The notes under the pieces were generated by a model, which saw only the letters and a program-made list of their open reading frames with translations, was not told the DNA's origin and did not search any database. Of a stretch of 11,794 bases of DNA, positions 1 through 6,874 are shown piece after piece. The stretch covers positions 1 through 11,794 of the forward strand of contig JAZQHP010000062.1 of the NCBI GenBank assembly GCA_045540655.1, in the 5' to 3' direction. Numbering within the stretch: position 1 is the stretch's first letter; every line of letters starts with the position of its first letter. The translations under genes were made by a program, and so were the position numbers. Origin of the DNA: RGIG1959 sp045540655. GTDB lineage: Bacteria; Bacillota; Clostridia; Oscillospirales; Acutalibacteraceae.

Positions 1-182
1 CTGATTTTATCTCCAAACTGCAAATTGCTCTTAAAGAATGTTATGAAACGGAGTATTGGTTGGAATTGTTTGTGAAATCGGATATCATCAGCCGTGATGT
101 TGCAAAAAAACTGTATAACCAATGCGGCACGATCCGCCGCATCCTCATTGCTTCTATCAACACCGCCAAAGAAAAGCAATAA
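1..182 (+). CDS. Four-helix-bundle protein (23S rRNA IVS-type), 3' part only
   Basis: This is the last 59 codons of a gene that begins before the window; reading starts at base 3 and ends with TAA at 180-182. The visible peptide starts DFISKLQIALKECYETEYWL and ends in a lysine/glutamate tail. The segment K-L-Q-I-A-x-K-E-x-x-E-T-x-Y-W-L-x-L is the hallmark of the small four-helix-bundle family first found in proteins encoded by intervening sequences of 23S rRNA genes. What is seen is two amphipathic helices (residues about 1-26 and 32-57 of the fragment), matching the last two helices of that family. Family members are about 115-130 residues long, so roughly half is missing to the left. The biochemical role of the family is not established; the diversity-generating-retroelement accessory protein Avd has a related fold. 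No rRNA sequence is visible beside it here. A terminator follows 48 bases after the stop codon. Confidence 0.85.
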   Translation, partial: DFISKLQIALKECYETEYWLELFVKSDIISRDVAKKLYNQCGTIRRILIASINTAKEKQ

Positions 183-229
183 ATCAAACCCGTATAGCAG
201 AGCGGTTTATCGCACTTTCGCATATAACA

Positions 230-277
230 AAAACAACCGATCAAGGCATAAACCATGGTCGGTTGTTTTGCTTTTTT
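230..277 (+). terminator. Rho-independent terminator after the four-helix-bundle gene
   Basis: A perfect 11-bp stem pairs 230-240 (AAAACAACCGA) with 259-269 (TCGGTTGTTTT) around an 18-nt loop. It is followed by G and a run of six T at 272-277. The outer A/T pairs give a T-run on both strands (TTTTT on the minus strand at the other end). It may therefore also stop minus-strand transcripts of the XRE gene, which converges on it from 361. Confidence 0.8.
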
Positions 278-360
278 CGGGAGGTCCCCGGCGTTTCGGT
301 ACTGCCAAAAGCCGAGTAATCGTTCAATTTTAGCAGGAATCGTTTTACAAATAAATATTA

Positions 361-570
361 TTATTTTTGTTTTAATCCCAAAATATAATCAGCGCTCACA
401 TTGTAGTATTGACAAAGCGTGATCAAATGGCGAATCGGCAACTCGTTAGCTCCGCGTTCATAGCGTGCATACATAGTTTGTGATGTGTCTAAGATATTGG
501 CAATTTCTTGCTGAGTTTTATCATGATCTTCACGCAGATCGCGGATTGCTTTGACATAATACATATCCAT
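361..570 (-). CDS. XRE-family HTH transcriptional regulator (69 aa)
   Basis: This is a small DNA-binding protein, almost all one Cro/C1-type helix-turn-helix domain. Helix 2 is about residues 19-27 (TQQEIANIL), the turn is D28-T29, and the recognition helix is about residues 30-38 (SQTMYARYE). It is followed by the typical R-G-x-x-x-L-P and a C-terminal NVSADYILGL, the usual end of single-domain clostridial XRE repressors. There is no sensor or metal-binding domain. I chose ATG at 570 because a strong GAGGAGG lies 8 nt upstream (minus-strand sequence of 579-585). A longer in-frame start at 606 would lie inside the proposed promoter and has no ribosome-binding site. The gene is divergent from the zinc-ribbon gene at 693, with two identical palindromes between them, so it most likely represses itself and that neighbour. 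Its base composition is AT-rich, like the rest of the left part. The HTH assignment is secure; the targets are inferred. Confidence 0.92.
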   Translation of the reverse strand: MDMYYVKAIRDLREDHDKTQQEIANILDTSQTMYARYERGANELPIRHLITLCQYYNVSADYILGLKQK

Positions 571-601
571 AGTATTATCCTCCTCGCTAAGACATATGTA
601 C

Positions 602-630
602 ATCATAGCAAGTAAAGAAATTTACTATTG
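602..630 (-). promoter_or_regulatory. Proposed promoter of the XRE gene (extended -10)
   Basis: Read on the minus strand, TGC-TATGAT (610 to 602) is an extended -10 element. The -35 position 17 nt away reads CAATAG (630-625), a poor match, which the extended -10 could offset. Transcription would start near 595, giving a leader of about 25 nt that contains the GAGGAGG site. The palindrome at 611-626 fills the spacer between the two elements. Confidence 0.5.
611..626. promoter_or_regulatory. Operator-like palindrome O1 (AGTAAA-N4-TTTACT)
   Basis: AGTAAA (611-616), GAAA, TTTACT (621-626) is a perfect 6-bp inverted repeat with a 4-nt centre. It is identical in arms and spacing to O2, which lies 25 bp downstream. 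It sits within the proposed XRE promoter, between its -10 and -35 positions, and just upstream of the -35 box of the zinc-ribbon gene. Arm length and symmetry suit an XRE-family dimer. Binding is inferred, not shown. Confidence 0.6.
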
Positions 631-656
631 ATTTTAGTAAATATTTTTACTATAAT
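628..656 (+). promoter_or_regulatory. Sigma-A promoter of the zinc-ribbon gene
   Basis: TTGATT (628-633), a 17-nt spacer and a perfect TATAAT (651-656) make this one of the best promoters in the window. The start of transcription would be near 663, about 30 nt before the ATG at 693, with GAGGAG at 678-683 in the leader. The whole spacer is occupied by palindrome O2, so a bound repressor would block RNA polymerase directly. Confidence 0.8.
635..652. promoter_or_regulatory. Operator-like palindrome O2 (AGTAAA-N4-TTTACT)
   Basis: AGTAAA (636-641), TATT, TTTACT (646-651) repeats O1 exactly in its arms. Here the symmetry extends one more pair (T635 with A652). It lies between the -35 and -10 boxes of the zinc-ribbon promoter and overlaps the first two bases of the -10. 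The two palindromes are 25 bp apart centre to centre, about two and a half helical turns, so two dimers would sit on roughly opposite faces. The binding protein is inferred to be the divergent XRE product. Confidence 0.65.
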
Positions 657-692
657 ATAAATGGAGGATATACAGCAGAGGAGAGATTTGTG

Positions 693-1331
693 ATGAATTG
701 TCCACAGTGCAACCGAACGATTACTAACCCCACTGTAAAATTTTGCCCAGGGTGTGGATTCCATTTGGCAAATGATATATTGATGCCGCTTACGGATCAA
801 AGTGAATTGCAACCGCCATCATCTGAAGTGCAAAATATTGGTATAGAGGCACAACCGATAGTCCGTAAATCCATTGTTGGACGTGTCGTGTGGTCTATTA
901 TATTGATGGTATTGGGATTACAAGGTTGTGTTGCAACGTTGATAATGGGTGCAATAGTAAAATATGAGGATTCTTTTTTGGGTGGCACCGTAATACTTGG
1001 CATTGTTTCGGTCTTGGTATTATTGTCCGGTATCAGCATGTTAATTGCTGCGTGTAACTATAAAAAGCGAGCCTCATATGGTTTTGAAACCGTCGAAGAG
1101 ACATATCGTGGGACTTGTGAAATGTGCGGGGCACAAAGCGGCTGCTTAGTCTACCGTAAGGTGGATAATGAGCGTAAGTATATGAAGCTTTGCAATGGTT
1201 GTGCCCGAAACAACATCGCCTCGTGTGACATATGTGGAGAAAAAAGTGGAGTTTTGAAACGCGGTAAAATAAACGACATCGTCGGTTGGGCGGATATGTG
1301 TCCAACTTGCATCGAACAATATAGATCATAA
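693..1331 (+). CDS. Membrane-anchored zinc-ribbon protein (212 aa)
   Basis: The function is not known. The N-terminus is a double-CxxC zinc ribbon with Cys3/Cys6 and Cys18/Cys21 (CPQC and CPGCG), of the kind annotated as zinc-ribbon domain. A polar, proline-containing linker follows (about 27-60). Then come two hydrophobic helices at about 65-89 and 97-121, with an acidic turn between them and the basic stretch KKR just after the second. The C-terminal 75 residues carry four more CxxC pairs at 142/145, 167/170, 178/181 and 203/206, enough for two further zinc sites. With two membrane helices and no signal peptide, both cysteine-rich ends should face the cytoplasm. GAGGAG at 678-683 serves ATG 693; a GTG directly before it (690) is possible but less likely. 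The gene is AT-rich like its divergent XRE partner and stands alone before a terminator. A role in sensing or scaffolding at the membrane is a guess. Confidence 0.85.
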   Translation: MNCPQCNRTITNPTVKFCPGCGFHLANDILMPLTDQSELQPPSSEVQNIGIEAQPIVRKSIVGRVVWSIILMVLGLQGCVATLIMGAIVKYEDSFLGGTVILGIVSVLVLLSGISMLIAACNYKKRASYGFETVEETYRGTCEMCGAQSGCLVYRKVDNERKYMKLCNGCARNNIASCDICGEKSGVLKRGKINDIVGWADMCPTCIEQYRS

Positions 1332-1341
1332 GGAGTACCAC

Positions 1342-1372
1342 AAGACCGCATCCGTTCGGATGCGGTCTTTTT
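1342..1372 (+). terminator. Strong Rho-independent terminator after the zinc-ribbon gene
   Basis: A perfect 13-bp GC-rich stem pairs 1342-1354 (AAGACCGCATCCG) with 1357-1369 (CGGATGCGGTCTT). The apex is so tight that the last pair probably opens to a GTTC tetraloop, and a T-run follows to 1372. It begins 10 nt after the zinc-ribbon stop codon and marks the end of the AT-rich left part. Confidence 0.92.
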
Positions 1373-1412
1373 GTCGTTTGCTGCATCGGCTTGCAAAAGT
1401 TCCTGCTTTTAG

Positions 1413-1441
1413 TTGAAATCGAAGCGGAAATTTGGTATATT
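1413..1441 (+). promoter_or_regulatory. Sigma-A promoter of the DUF262 operon
   Basis: TTGAAA (1413-1418), a 17-nt spacer and TATATT (1436-1441), with an upstream TGG that makes it an extended -10. Transcription would start near 1448, leaving a leader of about 47 nt before the ATG at 1495. A small perfect palindrome, TGATA-G-TATCA (1441-1451), starts at the last base of the -10 and covers the likely start point, so it could be an operator. No candidate regulator gene lies beside it. Confidence 0.72.
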
Positions 1442-1494
1442 GATAGTATCAGAAAGTGTTGCGATCCGTTCACAGGAAACAAAGGAGAATGGTT

Positions 1495-3525
1495 ATGAGC
1501 GAACAATGCAGTGTACAGGAGAAAAACATCGATTTGATCATCGGCAACGGCAATCAGCACGCCGACGGCGAAGCGTGGTATAAGAATGTCTACATCATTC
1601 CCAATTATCAACGCGGCTACCGCTGGACACGCAGTGAGGTGCGCCAGTTGTTGAGAGACATACAGACGGCAATGACCGCATCGGCGGAGAAATATTGCTT
1701 ACAGCCGGTGGTGGTGTTAAAAGACGGCGAATACGCGGCAGGTGACGAGGAATTGTTTTTCTTCGGAGAGGAACGCGCGCATACCTGCCGCCGTTGGCAG
1801 GTGATCGACGGACAGCAACGCCTGACGACCGTTTTTCTGATTTTGCAATACCTGTCGAGCGTGGATGCGACAGCGGACTGCTATACGTTGCAGTATGAAA
1901 CCCGTACGGCGACCAACGAAAAACTCGCCCGATGGACCGAGGATGTTATCAATTACAATCCGCGCCGCGGCTCGTTCCCGATGATTACGTTCCGCGAGGA
2001 CGATCATCTGGATATCTATTATATGGCAAGCGCGCTGGAGGAAATTCAGGCATTTTTTGCGGACAGCGGCAACGACCGCAAAAAGCATTTCAACGAGTTC
2101 TTGCGTAACAACGTGTTTATGCTCTGGTATGAGTTTGATATCGAAGGTCAAAAGGAGCAGGCGGCGATTTCGCTGTTTGCCCGCATCAATATGGGCAAAA
2201 TCCCGTTGACAGTGGCGGAACTGCTCAAAGCGATTCTGCTCAAGAAAAAGCCGTATACGGCAGAGATTTTTTCGTCCGACGACGATCCCGCCCTGATTCA
2301 GCAAAAGCAGGCGCGCAACAAGCAGATGCAACAGCTCGCCGAGGAACAGCAATATCAGCGGGCGGTCGAGTGGGATGCTATGGAGCATCTGCTGGCGGAG
2401 GACAATTTCTTTCGGTTTATCTGTGCGGAAAAAACTGTCTTTGAAACACGCATGGACTATCTGTTTCGCCTGGAATACCTGCTGGACACCGATATGCAGG
2501 CAAGCTTGCATCCCGATAAAGACGAGATCTTCCGCTATTATGAGGATAGGATCCTGCAGACGAACGATGAGACGAAAACGGACGCCCTCTGGGAGCGTCT
2601 TGTTAAGCATGTTTATCTGTTGCAGGAATGGTATAACGACCGCGAAGCATTCCACAAAATCGGCTTTATTGCGGCGATGTCTGCATCCGGGTCGGCGATG
2701 GCCATTGCCGAGCTGATCCGCCTGTACGCACAAAGCGAAGGCAAACAGCACTTTTATGAAGAGGTGCTGGATGAACAGATCCGCATCATCCTGCAACAAA
2801 AGCTGAAGGACAAACGCTCCGATGTGTTTTGTCTGGAGGATCTTGACGATCTGACGTACGAATCGAACAAGAACGAAATTCAAACGGTGCTGTTGCTGTT
2901 CAATGTGTTGACCGCAAAGCAATCGCCCGACTATCGGTTTTCGTTTGAGCATGTGTATCCGTTGGAGGACGGCGCCAGCGTGGAACACATCTTCCCGCAG
3001 ACACCGCGGTTGGACAGCATCGTGAACACCTATAAATCTGCCGATCATAAGCAGGATGCATCGAAGCAAAAGCAAGAAGCCGTTGAGCGCTTTGTGGCGG
3101 CGGTGACGGAGGAGTTTGTTATGCTCGGCAAGGCGGTACCGCCGTACAATACGCTCGAATGCAACGATGATACGCTGGCGCGGTGGTGGTCGGATGTGCT
3201 CGACGTTCTGGGCATTGACAGCGCCGCGGTGCAGGGGCTCGGCAATATGGCGCTGATCTCGAAAAACCTGAACACAAAGCTCACCAATAAGATGTTTTTC
3301 GCCAAGCAGGAAAAGATCAAGCAGTTTGATAAAGCGGGCGAGTTTATCCCGATCTGCACCCACAATGCGTTTTTGAAGTATTACAGCATCGGAGACGGCA
3401 CCAGAACGTCGGGTGTGTTCTGGGAAGACGCAGATATGGTGTGTCATCTGAACAGTATGAAGGATATCCTTTCCGGGTATCTTCCCGCCAAACCGCAACA
3501 GGAGGAGGGTGATGTGAATGCGTAA
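1495..3525 (+). CDS. DUF262/DUF1524 (GmrSD-like) HNH nuclease-family protein, first of the pair (676 aa)
   Basis: This is probably a modification-dependent restriction enzyme or related anti-phage nuclease. The N-terminal DUF262 (ParB-like) domain shows IPNYQRGYRW (35-44) and VIDGQQRLTT (103-112). In GmrSD and SspE the DGQQR motif belongs to the nucleotide-hydrolysing half. A helical middle carries SLFARINMGKIPLT followed by AELLKAI. The C-terminal DUF1524 domain shows the HNH-type VEHIFPQ (496-502, His498 the likely general base) and LGNMALISKNLN (582-593) followed by TNKMFFAKQEKI, so the nuclease centre looks intact. The C-terminus has FIPICTHNAFLKYYS, which I associate with the paired DUF262 family. 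AAAGGAG (1481-1487) lies 7 nt before the chosen ATG; a GTG at 1456 has no such site. The next gene overlaps its end by 8 nt, implying coupled translation. No DNA methylation or phosphorothioation genes are present in the window. Family assignment is firm; the target is unknown. Confidence 0.9.
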   Translation: MSEQCSVQEKNIDLIIGNGNQHADGEAWYKNVYIIPNYQRGYRWTRSEVRQLLRDIQTAMTASAEKYCLQPVVVLKDGEYAAGDEELFFFGEERAHTCRRWQVIDGQQRLTTVFLILQYLSSVDATADCYTLQYETRTATNEKLARWTEDVINYNPRRGSFPMITFREDDHLDIYYMASALEEIQAFFADSGNDRKKHFNEFLRNNVFMLWYEFDIEGQKEQAAISLFARINMGKIPLTVAELLKAILLKKKPYTAEIFSSDDDPALIQQKQARNKQMQQLAEEQQYQRAVEWDAMEHLLAEDNFFRFICAEKTVFETRMDYLFRLEYLLDTDMQASLHPDKDEIFRYYEDRILQTNDETKTDALWERLVKHVYLLQEWYNDREAFHKIGFIAAMSASGSAMAIAELIRLYAQSEGKQHFYEEVLDEQIRIILQQKLKDKRSDVFCLEDLDDLTYESNKNEIQTVLLLFNVLTAKQSPDYRFSFEHVYPLEDGASVEHIFPQTPRLDSIVNTYKSADHKQDASKQKQEAVERFVAAVTEEFVMLGKAVPPYNTLECNDDTLARWWSDVLDVLGIDSAAVQGLGNMALISKNLNTKLTNKMFFAKQEKIKQFDKAGEFIPICTHNAFLKYYSIGDGTRTSGVFWEDADMVCHLNSMKDILSGYLPAKPQQEEGDVNA

Positions 3526-5971
3526 CGGTGTATCTTTTTGGACGTTGCTTCGTGACGGTATGGACGACAATGACATCGAATGGTTTGTTGTTCCCGTGAT
3601 TCAGCGGGATTATGCCCAAGGACGCACCGACGAGAAAGCCAGCACCATCCGTCGTCGGTTTTTAAACAGCATCGGCGATGCGCTGACGATGGATGCGGGC
3701 GAGCCGCTCAGTCTGGATTTCATTTACGGTGCCAAAAGCGGCACGCAGATCGAGCTGATCGACGGTCAGCAACGCTTTACCACGCTCTTTCTGATCCACT
3801 GGTATCTGGCGGGACGCGCCGGGATGGATGAGAGCGTCTTTGCGATACTCAAAAAATTCACCTATCGCGCCCGCACCGCATCGCGTGAATTCTGCGCGAA
3901 GCTGTGCGAGCATCAACAGTCTGTGTTTGCCAAGGCAAACCGGGTGTCGGCGTTTGCTGCCGAAGAGCGCAAAGCCCGGCGCACGAAGCATCCGACGGGC
4001 ATTTTCACGGAAATCGTGCGCGATGCGGTCTGGTTTGTGAAGAGCTGGGAGACGGATCCCACAGTGATCTCGATGCTCCGTATGCTGGATGATATCGCGG
4101 AACACGAGCAGATCAATCGGGACTGCACAGGCGCGTGGTATAAGCTGGCGGGGGAGGATGCGCCCATTACGTTCCAGTTTTTGTCCATCGATCAGTTCGG
4201 TAACAGTGAGGATCTGTATATCAAGATGAATTCGCGCGGCAAGCCGCTGACGTCCTTTGAAAACTTCAAAGCTCTGTTCGGCAAGCATCTGGAAAACATC
4301 GGCGAACAGGCACTGTGCGAGCAGTTCTGGGCGAATATTGACGGTGCCTGGAGTCAGACGTTCTGGGAGTTTATCCAACAGCGTTACCGCACCAAAGGTA
4401 TCACAGTCGATGAATATTTCTTCCAGATCGACGAGACCGTTCTGAAGTACATCTGGTTACAGGTGGAAATGTATTCGGGCGTGATCAACGCGGCGCAGAA
4501 AGAACCGCCCGATTTCTACAGCGACAGTCGTGTGCTGTTGCGTTTTGAGCATATCGACGATCCGAAGCATCGCGATCAGGACTGGTCGACGGCGATCTTT
4601 GCCGGCAAACGACCCGAACAGCTGGTAGTGGAATCGTTGGTGAACGCCGCTGATATTCTGACGTTGCTGGAAGAATTGTTCGACGGCGACGATCGCCTGG
4701 AAACGTGGCGCAACACGTCGTTTATCGACCGCTTGTTCCTGTTGCAAACGTGGAATGCGACAAGGGAAAAGCCCGAAGGTGTGATCGGCACGGGCAACGA
4801 CGATTATTTCATCCGTATGCTGGCGTTTGTCGTCATATTCTGGTGCTCGGCTTACGGTTTGCCGAGGACACCGCAGGAGAAGGCGCGGCTGATCGGCTAT
4901 CTTCGCGCCGTTCGCAACTGCCTGCAACGCTATCGTTCAAAAAAATCGGGCAAACGCTATTGGGACCCCGAGCTGGACAAAAAGAATTACGGCAAAGCCA
5001 TGTCGCTTGTGCTGTCGCAGATGCTCGATCCCGATACGGATTGTCTCGATCGGCTGGCCAATGCACCCGAAGCGGTGTTCGGCGGCATATCGTATTTTGC
5101 GGCGGAAGCAGAAAAATGCAGGATTCTGCAGGGGTATTCGGAAGGCGCGAAGGCAAACAGCTTGGAGCTGGAGGATACCCCGCTGTTGCAAGGATCGATC
5201 CTGCCGCTTCTCGACGAGGACGGACCGATACTCACGAAGGCAGAATACGACGCCCTGTTCGCCGAGGATCGGCGGATGACGCTGGCAAAAGCGCTGCTTG
5301 CCTGCGGTGATGAGAATGGTTATTTTGCGATTCCTTCGGGCGAAAGCGGCAACAACCGCAGTCGCGTTGCCTTCTGTGACGAAGCGTTTCAGGCATGGTC
5401 TGTGGCGCTGTTGTATGCGCGTGATGACTTTTCAAAACGCAATGTGGCGGTGCTCAAAGCCTTGGTTGAACGCTGTCGGAACGGTGAAACACCGGAGGAT
5501 ATAGCGGCGGCATATGTCGCGCAGTGCGAACAGCGCAACGCTTTTTCGTGGCGGTATTATCTCATCCGCTATGCCGACTGCATATTCCGCACCGGCGGGG
5601 CGGTGTCTATTGCCGGACGAGCGCTTCTGGATTGGCCGACGTTCGACCTTTACTACGGCGAGGATTGGTATGCCTGTCGCACGGCATATGTCATGGCGCG
5701 TTTCAGAGAGGACAACACCTGTAATGTGTTCCTGATTATGGCGGCACAGCTTCTTTGTAACGCGCACGGCATGTCGATGAAGGACAGCTTCGTCGGCGGC
5801 AAGGAAGCGGTATTCCGCCTGAACGATCGCCGCATCCGTGCCGTCTACGATCACAAGACGAAGAGCTTTGTGCTGTCCGATGACAACGCCTCCGAGACGG
5901 TGATCCCGAGCGACAACGAGAACATTGTCCTGGCGCTGGTGGATGCTGTGGAACGGATGCTTCGCGCGTGA
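3518..5971 (+). CDS. Large DUF262-family protein, second of the pair (817 aa)
   Basis: This is the partner of the preceding DUF262/HNH protein. Its N-terminal DUF262 domain has VPVIQRDYAQGR (25-36), LDFIYG (66-71) and LIDGQQRFTTLFLIHWYLA (80-98), then the conserved DLYIKMNSRGKPLTSFENFK (232-251). These are diagnostic of the long DUF262 subgroup. The rest (about 260-817) is predicted mostly helical and includes LRAVRNCLQRY near 463 and FSWRYYLIRYAD near 675. I see no HNH, PD-(D/E)XK or other nuclease motif, so it may supply nucleotide hydrolysis or recognition while the first protein cuts. ATG 3518 lies within the last codons of the upstream gene, with a purine-rich GGAGGAGGG at 3501-3509, 8 nt away. 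Base composition matches its partner. Similar two-gene DUF262 pairs are, as I recall, scattered across Firmicutes and Bacteroidetes. A defence role is inferred from GmrSD, SspE and TgvAB; no activity can be read from this sequence. Confidence 0.87.
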   Translation: MRNGVSFWTLLRDGMDDNDIEWFVVPVIQRDYAQGRTDEKASTIRRRFLNSIGDALTMDAGEPLSLDFIYGAKSGTQIELIDGQQRFTTLFLIHWYLAGRAGMDESVFAILKKFTYRARTASREFCAKLCEHQQSVFAKANRVSAFAAEERKARRTKHPTGIFTEIVRDAVWFVKSWETDPTVISMLRMLDDIAEHEQINRDCTGAWYKLAGEDAPITFQFLSIDQFGNSEDLYIKMNSRGKPLTSFENFKALFGKHLENIGEQALCEQFWANIDGAWSQTFWEFIQQRYRTKGITVDEYFFQIDETVLKYIWLQVEMYSGVINAAQKEPPDFYSDSRVLLRFEHIDDPKHRDQDWSTAIFAGKRPEQLVVESLVNAADILTLLEELFDGDDRLETWRNTSFIDRLFLLQTWNATREKPEGVIGTGNDDYFIRMLAFVVIFWCSAYGLPRTPQEKARLIGYLRAVRNCLQRYRSKKSGKRYWDPELDKKNYGKAMSLVLSQMLDPDTDCLDRLANAPEAVFGGISYFAAEAEKCRILQGYSEGAKANSLELEDTPLLQGSILPLLDEDGPILTKAEYDALFAEDRRMTLAKALLACGDENGYFAIPSGESGNNRSRVAFCDEAFQAWSVALLYARDDFSKRNVAVLKALVERCRNGETPEDIAAAYVAQCEQRNAFSWRYYLIRYADCIFRTGGAVSIAGRALLDWPTFDLYYGEDWYACRTAYVMARFREDNTCNVFLIMAAQLLCNAHGMSMKDSFVGGKEAVFRLNDRRIRAVYDHKTKSFVLSDDNASETVIPSDNENIVLALVDAVERMLRA

Positions 5972-6018
5972 GCAACGGCATGAGGAGGCGACGGCGAACA
6001 TCAAGAGGAGGGATGGCT

Positions 6019-6858
6019 GTGGAGCAAACGAAGGGAATCCGCCGATGGTTGTCGGCAGCGACACTCCTTTGTGTCATTATCGTCGTTGTTCTGATGAGTG
6101 GCTGTTTGTCGCCGCCCGTGCCCGACGAGAATGTAGCGCCTGTCCCCACCGTCGCGACGAAGACGGCGGCGGTGACAACGATTCCGACCGCACCGAAGCC
6201 TCCGACGGCGACAGCGGCACCCTTGCATTCGCCGCTGTATCTGCCGGGCTTTTCTGTCGGACAGGTCACGGAGTATTTCGAGGAAGTCGTGTTACAAATG
6301 GAATATACCGACGGCATCGGCGACGTGACACTGGTTCAGAAGTGGACAACGCCGCTTTGCTATCGGATTGAAGGCAACCCTACCGCCGAGGATGCGGCGG
6401 TGCTGACGACATTCACAGCGGATCTTAATGCGGTGGAGGGATTTCCCGGTATGTATGAAGCGGCCGAAGGCGAGACGGAGAATCTGACGATCCGTTTTCT
6501 GGATCAAACCGCGTTTTACGATGCGTTTTACACCGTCGTCGGCGACGAGGATGCGTACGGTGCAACCTGGTTTTATTATTATACAGATACCAACAACATC
6601 TATACGGCAACCATCGGCTGTCGCACCGATATGGATCAGTCTGAACGCAACTCGGTATTGATCGAAGAAATCGTCAACACCCTGGGATTCACGGATACTG
6701 TCCTGCGGGAGGACAGCATCGTCTATCAGTATTCCGACGACAATACGACGCTGAGTGATATAGATTGGTTGTTGCTTCGGTTGCTGTATCATCCGCAGAT
6801 GCAGTGCGGCATGGACGCGAAAGCCTGCGGTGATGTGATACGCGAACTGTATTATTAA
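6019..6858 (+). CDS. Putative lipoprotein with DUF2927-like domain (279 aa)
   Basis: This is a predicted membrane-anchored lipoprotein exposed outside the cell. The N-terminus is basic (KGIRR), followed by a hydrophobic stretch (about 11-26) and MSGC with Cys29 as the lipidation site. The -3 residue Met is unusual but acceptable. A Pro/Thr/Ala-rich linker (about 30-68) looks like a wall-spanning tether. The remaining 210 residues resemble DUF2927: a QKWTTPLCYRIEG segment, EEIVNTLGF (216-224), EDSIVYQYSDDN (231-242), and LSDIDWLLLRLLY followed by GM (245-265). The function of that family is unknown. I chose GTG 6019 because AGGAGG (6006-6011) lies 7 nt upstream; ATG 6013 is too close to that site, and ATG 5980 or GTG 5968 have none. 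It follows the DUF262 pair by 47 nt with no terminator and ends at the shared terminator. It is therefore probably co-transcribed, though a link in function is unproven. Confidence 0.75.
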   Translation: MEQTKGIRRWLSAATLLCVIIVVVLMSGCLSPPVPDENVAPVPTVATKTAAVTTIPTAPKPPTATAAPLHSPLYLPGFSVGQVTEYFEEVVLQMEYTDGIGDVTLVQKWTTPLCYRIEGNPTAEDAAVLTTFTADLNAVEGFPGMYEAAEGETENLTIRFLDQTAFYDAFYTVVGDEDAYGATWFYYYTDTNNIYTATIGCRTDMDQSERNSVLIEEIVNTLGFTDTVLREDSIVYQYSDDNTTLSDIDWLLLRLLYHPQMQCGMDAKACGDVIRELYY

Positions 6859-6874
6859 GATAACCGTATTGGCT

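Noticed and set aside
186..230. Stretch with AGCAGAGCGGTTTATCGC that faintly recalls a tRNA D-arm
   Set aside because: There is no matching acceptor stem, anticodon arm or T-arm; it is the spacer before a terminator.
361..606. Longer version of the XRE protein starting at 606 (81 residues)
   Set aside because: The start lies within the proposed promoter and lacks a ribosome-binding site, whereas ATG 570 has GAGGAGG at ideal spacing.
661..693. Ten-codon frame ATG 661 to TGA 691-693, whose stop overlaps the zinc-ribbon ATG and which looked like a leader peptide
   Set aside because: The promoter at 628-656 would start transcription near 663, so its ATG would not be in the message.
2965..3000. 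Apparent tandem repeat of nuclease motifs in the first DUF262 protein (EHVYP then EHIFP, residues 487-501)
   Set aside because: Only the second copy fits the HNH histidine position. As I recall, the first falls where relatives have a conserved FPF-x-x-Y strand, so this is not a duplicated active site.
1717..3576. Long open reading frame of 619 codons on the minus strand, antisense to the first DUF262 gene
   Set aside because: Its sequence is a His/Arg/Leu-rich shadow of the plus-strand codon pattern with no recognisable motif, while the plus strand carries full DUF262 and DUF1524 motifs.
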